From Anaerolineae bacterium (GTDB taxonomy: Bacteria; Chloroflexota; Anaerolineae; Aggregatilineales; Aggregatilineaceae), in the NCBI GenBank assembly GCA_018432315.1, contig JAHDLB010000008.1:62001-126000 (forward strand): DNA of 64,000 bases, written 5' to 3'. Each line of letters opens with the position of its first letter. Position 1 is the stretch's first letter. Shown piece by piece: positions 57,426-64,000 of the stretch. Under the pieces are notes generated by a model that searched no databases, was not told where the DNA came from, and saw only the letters and a list, made by a program, of their open reading frames with translations. The position numbers were made by a program, and so were the translations under genes.

Positions 57426-58528
57426 AGGGAGTGCTCATACTAATCGGCATCATCGTCTTCAGCGCTATCTTTTGTTACTGGGTGCCCTTCGTGCTCATGC
57501 CCGGCCAGGGGATCGCGGTAGCGCTGCCGGTGATTATGGTGCCCGGCGAAGTCGTTTGGGAGGATTTCCTGGGCGTCGAGGGCCTGACCGTCACCAACAC
57601 GATCATCGGGACCCTGGTGGCCGACGTGTTGGTGCTGCTCTTTGCCTTTGGCGCGACGCGGAACATGAAGAAGATTCCGGGGCGGCTGCAGAGCCTGTTC
57701 GAGATGCTGACCGAGGCGCTGTACAACCTCGCCAAGTCGACGGCAGGCCACAACGCGCGCGCGATCTTCCCGCTGATGGCGACGATCTTCCTGTTTCTGC
57801 TGATCGCCAACTGGGTCAAGCTGGTGCCCGGCGCCGAGAGCGTGGGCCTGATGCACTGCGCCCACGACGGCATCAACGGCTATCCGAAGAACGGCATCAT
57901 CCTCGACGTCGATTCGCCGCTGGATACCGGCACGCGCGCCACCGAGGCCGACTACGAAGCCTGCTACGCGGCGTCGCACGGTGAGGCTCACGCCGAGGAG
58001 GGCGATCACGGCGAGGAGGCTGTCGCTGAAGGCGCGGGCGAAGGCGAGGCAGCCACGGCTGAGGCCGAAGGCGCTCGCGACGACATCTACGCCGTGACGC
58101 CGTTCGTGCGCGGCGCGGCCACCGACCTCAACCTGACCCTGGGGTTGGGCCTGCTGGCCTTCCTGGCGATCCAGTACTTCGGCGTGAAGGCGCTGGGGAT
58201 CGGCTATTTCGCCAAGTTCGTGAACACCCCGGCGCTGGCGAACGTCGGTAAGCGGCCTATGGGGATCATGGATTTCGCCGTCGGGTTGTTGGAAATCATC
58301 CTCGAGCTGGCGAAAATTCTCAGTTTCGGCTTCCGTCTTTTCGGCAACCTGTTCGCGGGCGGCGTGCTGTTGTTCGTCATGTCGTTCCTGCTGGCGATGA
58401 TGGTTCCGGCAGCGGTTTACGTTTTGGAATTGTTCGTCGGCTTGATCCAGGCATTTGTGTTTGCCATGCTGCTGCTGGTCTTTAGCTCGATGGCGATGCA
58501 GCCGCACGGTCACGACGACGCGCATTAG
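57422..58528 (+). CDS. atpB: ATP synthase subunit a with a long acidic/His-rich loop
   Basis: A 368-residue Fo subunit a (usual length 230-280). The conserved proton-path Arg is Arg305 in SFGFRLFGNLFAGG; FVGLIQAFVFAMLLLVF is the last helix. The extra length comes from a hydrophilic loop at about 143-225 containing HGEAHAEEGDHGEE and an Ala/Glu/Gly run, between helices where E. coli has a short periplasmic loop. TTG start at 57422 overlaps the previous stop (TTGA), with GGAG upstream. It forms the proton half-channels against the c-ring. Confidence 0.94.
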   Translation: MKGVLILIGIIVFSAIFCYWVPFVLMPGQGIAVALPVIMVPGEVVWEDFLGVEGLTVTNTIIGTLVADVLVLLFAFGATRNMKKIPGRLQSLFEMLTEALYNLAKSTAGHNARAIFPLMATIFLFLLIANWVKLVPGAESVGLMHCAHDGINGYPKNGIILDVDSPLDTGTRATEADYEACYAASHGEAHAEEGDHGEEAVAEGAGEGEAATAEAEGARDDIYAVTPFVRGAATDLNLTLGLGLLAFLAIQYFGVKALGIGYFAKFVNTPALANVGKRPMGIMDFAVGLLEIILELAKILSFGFRLFGNLFAGGVLLFVMSFLLAMMVPAAVYVLELFVGLIQAFVFAMLLLVFSSMAMQPHGHDDAH

Positions 58529-58546
58529 ACGCATTACACACACTGA

Positions 58547-58807
<261 letters not shown>

Positions 58808-58829
58808 TCGCGGATCGGGAGGCACAAGG

Positions 58830-59531
58830 GTGGACGCATTAGGCATCAATCTAGGCTTTTTCATCGCACAGCTCATCAACTTCGGGATCATCTTCTTCCT
58901 GCTGGCGAAGTTCGTCTGGCCGCGCGTGCTGGATATGCTCGACGAGCGCCAGGAACGCATCGCCAAGGGGCTGGAAGATGCGCGGGCCGCCGAAGAGGCG
59001 CGCCAGAACGCGGAGCGCGAACGCGATAAGGTGCTCGCCCAGGCCCGTGCCGACGGCCAGAAAGTGTTGGAAGAGGCGCGGCAGCGGGGCGAGGAACAGG
59101 TCAAGCAGATCATCCGCGAGGCCCAGCGCGAGTCCGAGGAGATCCGGACTCAGGCGCGCATTCAGGCTGAAGAAGAACGCAACCGCATCCTGTCGGACAC
59201 GCGCGATCAGATTGTGGCGCTGGCGATGGCGGCGGCGGAGCGCGTGGTCGGCGGCGGGCTGGACGAGAAGCGCCAGCGGTCGATCATCAACTCGTTCTTC
59301 TCCGAGATCCCCGCCGAAGCCAAGGACCTGGGCAAGCACGTCCAGGTAGTGAGCGCGCTGCCGCTCACCGAGGCGGAGCAGGCCGAAATCGTCAAGGTGA
59401 CCGGGGCGGAGCAGGTCGAGTACAAGGTCGATCCGTCGATTCTGGGCGGTTTGATCTTGCGCTCGGGTGACAAGGTTGTGGACGGCAGCGTGCGGGGCGA
59501 TATGACGGCGCTGTCCGCTCAACTCCGCTAA
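58830..59531 (+). CDS. atpF: ATP synthase subunit b fused to a delta-like C-terminal domain
   Basis: A 233-residue stator protein (usual b is ~160). Residues 1-30 are the membrane anchor (FIAQLINFGIIFFLLAKFVW), 35-150 a right-handed coiled coil typical of b. From about 168 the sequence VQVVSALPLTEAEQAEI and LGGLILRSGDKVVDGSV matches the C-terminal domain of subunit delta (OSCP), which joins b to F1. The N-terminal six-helix domain of delta, which binds alpha, is not present. GTG start with GGGAGG upstream. No atpH, A, G, D or C follows. Confidence 0.9.
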   Translation: MDALGINLGFFIAQLINFGIIFFLLAKFVWPRVLDMLDERQERIAKGLEDARAAEEARQNAERERDKVLAQARADGQKVLEEARQRGEEQVKQIIREAQRESEEIRTQARIQAEEERNRILSDTRDQIVALAMAAAERVVGGGLDEKRQRSIINSFFSEIPAEAKDLGKHVQVVSALPLTEAEQAEIVKVTGAEQVEYKVDPSILGGLILRSGDKVVDGSVRGDMTALSAQLR

Positions 59532-59562
59532 CGACCGGCGTATGCGGTAAGAACGATTCAGG

Positions 59563-59591
59563 CGCCAGGGATGTGTAGTCTCTGGCGTTTT
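59563..59591 (+). terminator. Intrinsic terminator ending the atp membrane operon
   Basis: CGCCAGGGA (59563-59571), a 7-nt loop and TCTCTGGCG (59579-59587) pair with one G-T wobble and run into TTTT. It shows that the transcription unit ends after the b-delta gene, so F1 genes are not simply further downstream in it. Confidence 0.85.
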
Positions 59592-59619
59592 CATTGCTTA
59601 TTGCTTTGAGGAGGCAATC

Positions 59620-60567
59620 ATGCGAACCATTCCGTTAGGCCATACCGGCGTGGAGGTCAGCGCGCTGTGCCTGGGCGCGATGTATTTTGGCACCCGCACC
59701 GGCGAGGCGACCTCGCTGGCGCTGCTCGACCAGTACGTGGCGGCGGGCGGCACGTTCATCGACACGGCGAACATCTACGCCCACTGGGCCGAGGGCGGCC
59801 AGGGCGGCGAGAGCGAAACCCTGTTGGGCCGCTGGATGAAGCAGCGCGGCAACCGCGCCGATCTGTTCATCGCCAGCAAAGTCGGGTTCGAGTACACCGG
59901 CGTCGATCGTGGCCTGTCCGCCGGGCGCATCGAGGCCGAGTGCGACAAGAGCCTGCGGCGGCTGGGCGTGGAGACCATCGACCTGTATTACGCGCACGTC
60001 GACGACCGCGCAACTCCGCTGGACGAAACGCTGGCGGCGTTCGACCGGCTGGTGCAGGCGGGCAAGGTGCGGTACGTGGGCGCCAGCAACTACACCGCGT
60101 GGCGGCTCGAAGAAGCGCGGGCGGTCAGCGCGGCGGGAGGTTACCCGGTGTTCTGCGGCGTGCAGCAGCGCCATACCTACCTGCGGCCCAAGCCCGGCGC
60201 GGACTTCGATCCGCAGCTCGCCGCCAACGACGACCTGCTCGATTTCTGCCGGGTGCGCAGCGCGGAGATCACCCTGCTGGCCTATTCGCCGCTGCTGGGC
60301 GGCGCCTACACGCGTGCCGACCGTCCCGTACCGGCGGAATACGCCGGGCCGGACACGGATGCCCGGCTGGCGGCGCTGCGCGCGGTGGCCGCGGCGCACG
60401 GCGCGACGCCCAACCAGGTCGTGCTGGCGTGGATGCTGCACAGCGATCCGGTGGTGATCCCGGTCTTCGCGGCGAGCACGCCGCAGCAGATGGCCGAGAA
60501 CCTGGGGGCGCTCGACGTCGCGCTCAGCCCCGGCGACATGGCGCAGTTGAACGGCGCGTCCGGCTAG
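59620..60567 (+). CDS. Aldo/keto reductase
   Basis: A 315-residue NADPH-dependent TIM-barrel reductase. The catalytic tetrad is visible: Asp and Tyr in FIDTANIYAHW, Lys in FIASKVGF and His in LYYAHVDD. CGASNYTA-type substrate segment (VGASNYTAW) and LLAYSPLLGG are conserved. Substrate unknown. GAGGAGG precedes the ATG. It stands alone after the atp terminator. Confidence 0.93.
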   Translation: MRTIPLGHTGVEVSALCLGAMYFGTRTGEATSLALLDQYVAAGGTFIDTANIYAHWAEGGQGGESETLLGRWMKQRGNRADLFIASKVGFEYTGVDRGLSAGRIEAECDKSLRRLGVETIDLYYAHVDDRATPLDETLAAFDRLVQAGKVRYVGASNYTAWRLEEARAVSAAGGYPVFCGVQQRHTYLRPKPGADFDPQLAANDDLLDFCRVRSAEITLLAYSPLLGGAYTRADRPVPAEYAGPDTDARLAALRAVAAAHGATPNQVVLAWMLHSDPVVIPVFAASTPQQMAENLGALDVALSPGDMAQLNGASG

Positions 60568-60650
60568 GGCGCGCGAATGAACCTGCGCCGCCATGGGGCG
60601 GTGAGCGTCGTTTAGTTGGTTCCAGCGATCCTGGTGGGCAGGATGGTGTG

Positions 60651-60881
60651 TTACCGGGTGGGCGTGACGTTGTAGAGCGAGCCGCGCTCGCCATTGACCA
60701 GCAGTGTGTAGCTCTTGGTCAAACGTCCCTCGGCAACAAGTTCGTCTAGTAGCTCACCCAGGTCCGCGCCATCGGGCATGGCGACGTACTCGGCGACTTT
60801 CTGGCGGCGCAGGGCTATTCCGTTGCGCTTGACGATGTTCACGATGTCGTCTTTGAGTGACTCCCGCTGTGATGGGGTCAT
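60651..60881 (-). CDS. Small winged-helix-like protein
   Basis: A 76-residue protein. Helical segments KDDIVNIVKRNGIALRRQKV and ELLDELVAEGRLT followed by a strand pair (SYTLLVNGERGSLYNV) fit a minimal winged helix, so DNA binding is plausible. The minus-strand sequence upstream is AT-rich with TATAAT (60920-60915) about 35 bp before the ATG, and GAGAGGA ahead of the start. The gene is an isolated unit, convergent with the aldo/keto reductase and divergent from the Mur ligase. Confidence 0.65.
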   Translation of the reverse strand: MTPSQRESLKDDIVNIVKRNGIALRRQKVAEYVAMPDGADLGELLDELVAEGRLTKSYTLLVNGERGSLYNVTPTR

Positions 60882-60958
60882 TTTCGTCCTCTCATATAAT
60901 TAACTCGTATCTATATTATAGGCTATCTGTCAAATTACCGCCTGTGTCCCGCGGGGCT

Positions 60959-60987
60959 TTGGTCTGGCTGGCTATCGGCGCTACAAT
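60959..60987 (+). promoter_or_regulatory. Promoter of the Mur ligase gene
   Basis: TTGGTC (60959-60964), 17-bp spacer, TACAAT (60982-60987), 41 bp before the ATG. Confidence 0.5.
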
Positions 60988-61028
60988 GTGTGCCACCGGA
61001 GAAACACGCGACACGTGAAGGGGACAGG

Positions 61029-62618
61029 ATGAAGTTCAGCGATTTGCTGTCGGCGCTGCCCAACCTGGTGACGCCGCCGGACACGGACGCGATCATCACG
61101 GCGCCGGTCAGCGAAAGCGCGCAGGCGGTCGAGCCGGGCGGGGTGTTCCTGGCGCGGCGCGGCGCGAACGTCGACGGCCACGACCTGATCGCCGAGGCGG
61201 TGGCGCGCGGCGCGGCGGCGGTGGTCGGCGAGCGCCCGCCCGGTGACGTGGCCTGCCCGGTGCCGTATGCCCAGGTCGCGGCGGGAGCGCGGGCGCTGGG
61301 CCCGCTGGCGGCGGCCTATTACGGCTACCCGGCGCGCAGGCTGGTGATCGTCGGCGTGACCGGCACCGACGGCAAAACCACCACCTGCACGCTGATTCAC
61401 AGCATCCTGGTGGCGGCAGGCGTGCGCGCCGGGCTGATCTCCACCGTGAACGCCGTCATCGGCGACCAGGCGCTCGAAACCGGCCTGCACGTCACCACGC
61501 CGCCCGCCCACGAGGTCCAGATGTACCTCGCGAAGATGGTCGAGGCCGGGCTGACTCACGCCGTGCTGGAGGCGACCTCGCATGGGCTGGCCCAGGGCCG
61601 CGTGGATGGCGTGGATGTCGACGTGGTCGTGCTGACCAACGTCACGCACGAGCACCTCGACTTTCACGGCACGTGGGAGCAGTACCGGCGCGACAAGGCG
61701 CGGCTGTTCGAGATGGCGGCAACGAGCTATCGCAAGCCGGGCGTGCCCAAAATCGCGGTGATCAACGCGGGCGATCCCAGCGCCGATCTCTTCCGCCAGA
61801 TGGCCGCCGGGGTGGACCGCGTGCTGACCTACGCGCTCGACCCGGTGGGGCCGGTCGACGTGCGCGCCGAGGGGATCGATTACGGGCCGGACGCGACGCG
61901 CTGCACGGTCGTCGGGCCGGGGAATGCGCGCCAGCGGGTCGAGACGCGGCTGGTGGGGCCGTTCAACGTGGCGAACCTGCTCGCGGGGGTGACGGCCAGC
62001 AGCGCCCTGCTCGGCGACGACGTCGAGCGGCTGCGGGCGGCGGTGGCCGGCGGGCTGCGCGCCGTGCCGCTGATTCCGGGGCGCATGGAGCGCATCGACG
62101 AGGGGCAGGACTTCCTGGCGATCGTCGATTTTGCGCACACGCCCAACGCGCTCAAGCGGGCGCTCGAAGCGGCGCGGGCGATGATCCCCGCCGACCGCCG
62201 CGTGATCGCGGTCTTCGGCAGCGCCGGGCTGCGCGATCGCGAAAAGCGCCGGTTGATGGCCGAGATCGGCGCGGAGCTGGCCGACGTGTCCGTGTTCACC
62301 GCCGAGGACCCGCGCACCGAGTCGCTGGCGAGCATCCTCAACGAGATGGCCCAGGGGTGCATTCGCCGCGGCGGGGTGGAGGGCGAAACCTTCTGGCGGG
62401 TGATGGACCGGGGGCGGGCGCTGGCCTTTGCGTGCTCGCTGGCGCGGCGCGGCGACCTGGTGATCGCGTGCGGCAAGGGCCACGAGCAGAGCATGTGTTT
62501 CGGCACGACGGAGTATCCCTGGGACGACCGGCAGGCGCTGCGGGCGGCGCTGCGCGGGGAGCCGCTGCTGACGCTGCCCACCGCCGATCTCAAGCTGCGC
62601 GACACGGGGATTGTCTAG
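61029..62618 (+). CDS. murE: MurE-type UDP-MurNAc-tripeptide ligase
   Basis: A 529-residue Mur ligase. The UDP-substrate domain (1-105) has VSESAQAVEPGGVFLARRG; the ATP domain has GVTGTDGKTTT (109-119) and VLTNVTHEHLDFHGTWEQYR; the C-terminal domain has FAHTPNALKRAL and CGKGHEQ. MurE adds the third amino acid of the peptidoglycan stem. The specificity motif, DNPR for diaminopimelate in E. coli, is EDPR here (426-429). The ligase sits outside any division/cell-wall cluster. GAAGGGGA precedes the ATG. Confidence 0.88.
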   Translation: MKFSDLLSALPNLVTPPDTDAIITAPVSESAQAVEPGGVFLARRGANVDGHDLIAEAVARGAAAVVGERPPGDVACPVPYAQVAAGARALGPLAAAYYGYPARRLVIVGVTGTDGKTTTCTLIHSILVAAGVRAGLISTVNAVIGDQALETGLHVTTPPAHEVQMYLAKMVEAGLTHAVLEATSHGLAQGRVDGVDVDVVVLTNVTHEHLDFHGTWEQYRRDKARLFEMAATSYRKPGVPKIAVINAGDPSADLFRQMAAGVDRVLTYALDPVGPVDVRAEGIDYGPDATRCTVVGPGNARQRVETRLVGPFNVANLLAGVTASSALLGDDVERLRAAVAGGLRAVPLIPGRMERIDEGQDFLAIVDFAHTPNALKRALEAARAMIPADRRVIAVFGSAGLRDREKRRLMAEIGAELADVSVFTAEDPRTESLASILNEMAQGCIRRGGVEGETFWRVMDRGRALAFACSLARRGDLVIACGKGHEQSMCFGTTEYPWDDRQALRAALRGEPLLTLPTADLKLRDTGIV

Positions 62619-62641
62619 CCGGGAAGTGTGGAGGTGTGACC

Positions 62642-63079
62642 ATGACCGACCGCCGCGCCGCCGAGGTGCAGCTCTACCGGGTCCAGACGGGCGCCTCGCG
62701 GGTGCATATCCTCACGCTGCTGTCGCCGCAACGACCGGCGCTCGACCGGTTCGTGCTCGTCGAGCGCGACCGCGACGCCGCGCTGATCGCCTGCGACGGC
62801 TGCCCGCTCGACGCGCCACTCGGACGCGGCGCGCCGCAGCCCGTCCCGGCCCAGACGCTGGCGATGTTCCTGTTCGAGCTGCGCTCGGTGAGCGCGGCGT
62901 GGTCCGAAGACTGCATATCCGAGGACGCCCACGACGGGATCACCATCATCGTCGAGCGCGCCGAGCAGGACCTCTACCGCCGGACGCGCATGGTCGATCC
63001 GCCGGTGAACAGCGCCCACGCGCGGCTGGTGGATGCCTGGAAGAACGCCTTCCCGGCGGTGCGCCGGGTGCTACGCTGA
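62642..63079 (+). CDS. Protein of unknown function
   Basis: A 145-residue soluble protein I do not recognise. The first half looks beta-rich (EVQLYRVQTGASRVHILTLL, DRFVLVERDRDAALIACDG); the second has helices (AQTLAMFLFELRSVSAAW, ARLVDAWKNAFPAVRRV). GGAGG lies 8 nt before the ATG, 23 bp after the Mur ligase, and the next gene starts 13 bp after its stop, so it is probably the middle gene of a three-gene unit. Confidence 0.65.
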   Translation: MTDRRAAEVQLYRVQTGASRVHILTLLSPQRPALDRFVLVERDRDAALIACDGCPLDAPLGRGAPQPVPAQTLAMFLFELRSVSAAWSEDCISEDAHDGITIIVERAEQDLYRRTRMVDPPVNSAHARLVDAWKNAFPAVRRVLR

Positions 63080-63092
63080 GGAGAGAGACGCG

Positions 63093-63986
63093 ATGCGCTA
63101 TGGTTTGAGCCTGCCGCCGTTCGCGCAGTTCGCCGATCCGGCGCTGCTGGCCCGGTTAGCGCGCGACGCCGAAGATGCCGGGTGGGATGGGTTCTTCCTG
63201 TGGGATCACATGATCTCGCGCAACACCGGGACGCCGATCGCGGATGCGTGGGTGGCACTGGCCGCCGCCGCGATGGCGACGCGCCGGATTCGCCTCGGCA
63301 CGCTGATCACGCCCGTGGCGCGCCGCCACCCGTGGAAGCTCGCCCGCGAGACGGTCACGCTCGACCGGCTCTCCGGTGGGCGGGCGATCCTGGGCGTGGG
63401 TCTGGGCAGCCCGCCGGAATGGGAGTTCGCCGCGTTCGGCGAGGACCCCGACGCCCGCGTGCGCGCCCAGAAGCTCGACGAGGGGCTGGCGATCCTCGAT
63501 GGACTGTGGCGCGGGGAGCCGTTCGCGTTCGCGGGCGCGCATTACCGGCTGGCGCCGCCGGTCACCTTCCTGCCGCGCCCGGTGCAGACGCCGCGCATCC
63601 CGATCTGGGTGGCGGGCAACTGGCCCAACAAACCGCCCATCCGGCGGGCGGCGCGCTGGGACGGCGTCTGCCCGGAGGCGAAAGAGGGGCGGCTCTCGCC
63701 GGACGACTGGCGCGCGATCCTGGCGCTGGTCCGCGAGACGCGGGCGGGCGACGCGCCGTTCGACGCCGTGCACCTGGACAGCCTGGCCGGTCTCGCGCCG
63801 CGCAAAGCGGCGGAGCACATCGCGCCCTATGCCGAGGCGGGCGTCACGTGGTGGATCGAGTACATCACGCCGGACGCGTTCGGCGCGGAACGCTACAAGC
63901 CCTGGCCGGACGCGATCGTCGAGCAGATGGTCGCGCGGCTGCGCGAGGGGCCGTCAGCGTTAGGCAGGCGTCAGGGAGACGTGTGA
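63093..63986 (+). CDS. LLM-class flavin/F420-dependent oxidoreductase (second)
   Basis: A 297-residue luciferase-like TIM barrel with WDGFFLWDHM (about 30-39), MATRRIRLGTLITPVARRHP, TLDRLSGGRAILGVGLG and a shortened mid region. It differs in subgroup from the one at 24432 (AGNWPNKPPIRRAARWDG instead of the GGNG motif). Cofactor FMN or F420 and substrate are not decided by sequence. GAGGAGAGAG precedes the ATG. The gene appears complete; 14 bp remain to the window end. Confidence 0.9.
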   Translation: MRYGLSLPPFAQFADPALLARLARDAEDAGWDGFFLWDHMISRNTGTPIADAWVALAAAAMATRRIRLGTLITPVARRHPWKLARETVTLDRLSGGRAILGVGLGSPPEWEFAAFGEDPDARVRAQKLDEGLAILDGLWRGEPFAFAGAHYRLAPPVTFLPRPVQTPRIPIWVAGNWPNKPPIRRAARWDGVCPEAKEGRLSPDDWRAILALVRETRAGDAPFDAVHLDSLAGLAPRKAAEHIAPYAEAGVTWWIEYITPDAFGAERYKPWPDAIVEQMVARLREGPSALGRRQGDV

Positions 63987-64000
63987 CAATCATCTGGCCC

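Overview
The window looks like chromosomal DNA from a GC-rich bacterium, most likely a member of the Chloroflexota (Anaerolineae-like). This placement is an inference from gene content and style: very large multi-GAF histidine kinases, a Ser/Thr kinase with TPRs, two LLM-type flavin/F420 oxidoreductases, many GTG/TTG starts, and unusual organisation of complex I and ATP synthase genes. No database search was possible. I see no rRNA, tRNA, CRISPR array, insertion sequence or prophage. Genes are dense on both strands.

Region by region. 1-8.6 kb: the 3' part of a giant GAF-array histidine kinase (its 5' end lies outside the window) and a single-domain response regulator. 8.6-13.4 kb: an alpha/beta hydrolase, then a TPP riboswitch controlling a thiamine operon (thiamine pyrophosphokinase plus a ThiXYZ-like ABC importer). 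13.5-25.8 kb: small unknown proteins, a membrane-anchored PAS/GAF kinase with a DUF402 gene, a DUF2085 membrane protein, an NAD-dependent epimerase, a secreted M28 peptidase, an endonuclease/exonuclease/phosphatase-family protein divergent from a URO-D-like gene, MurJ, an LLM oxidoreductase and a zinc-ribbon protein. 25.8-31.1 kb (minus): a pentapeptide-repeat protein and an operon in which a Ser/Thr kinase with a TPR sensor tail sits between the two exonuclease VII subunit genes. 31.3-37.7 kb: an unknown gene, FabI, a TolB-LysM-L,D-transpeptidase fusion lipoprotein, and a TetR regulator with a perfect 22-bp palindrome followed by two acyl-CoA dehydrogenases. 37.7-40.3 kb (minus): a membrane histidine kinase and two receiver proteins. 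40.6-45.5 kb: a TIR-TPR protein, a PAP2-like membrane phosphatase, an aminotransferase, an unusual small gene and a cytidylate-kinase-like protein.

45.8-59.5 kb is the energy block. It encodes only membrane-arm subunits of complex I (NuoA, H, J, K, L, M, a second M, N) and then only the Fo/stator part of ATP synthase (a tandem AtpZ-like protein, a, c, and a b subunit fused to the C-terminal part of delta). The peripheral arm of complex I and the F1 genes alpha, gamma, beta and epsilon are absent and must lie elsewhere if the complexes are complete. A tandem thioredoxin and a 54-residue Cys protein sit between the two clusters. 59.6-64 kb: an aldo/keto reductase, a small winged-helix-like protein, a MurE-type ligase with an altered specificity motif, an unknown protein and a second LLM oxidoreductase.

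The most noteworthy items are the membrane-sector-only clusters of two proton-translocating complexes, the b-delta fusion and doubled AtpZ, the kinase embedded in the exonuclease VII operon, the TIR-TPR/PAP2 pair, the TolB-LysM-transpeptidase fusion, the GAF array with regular 528-bp internal repeats, and a TPP riboswitch whose switching strands can be read directly.
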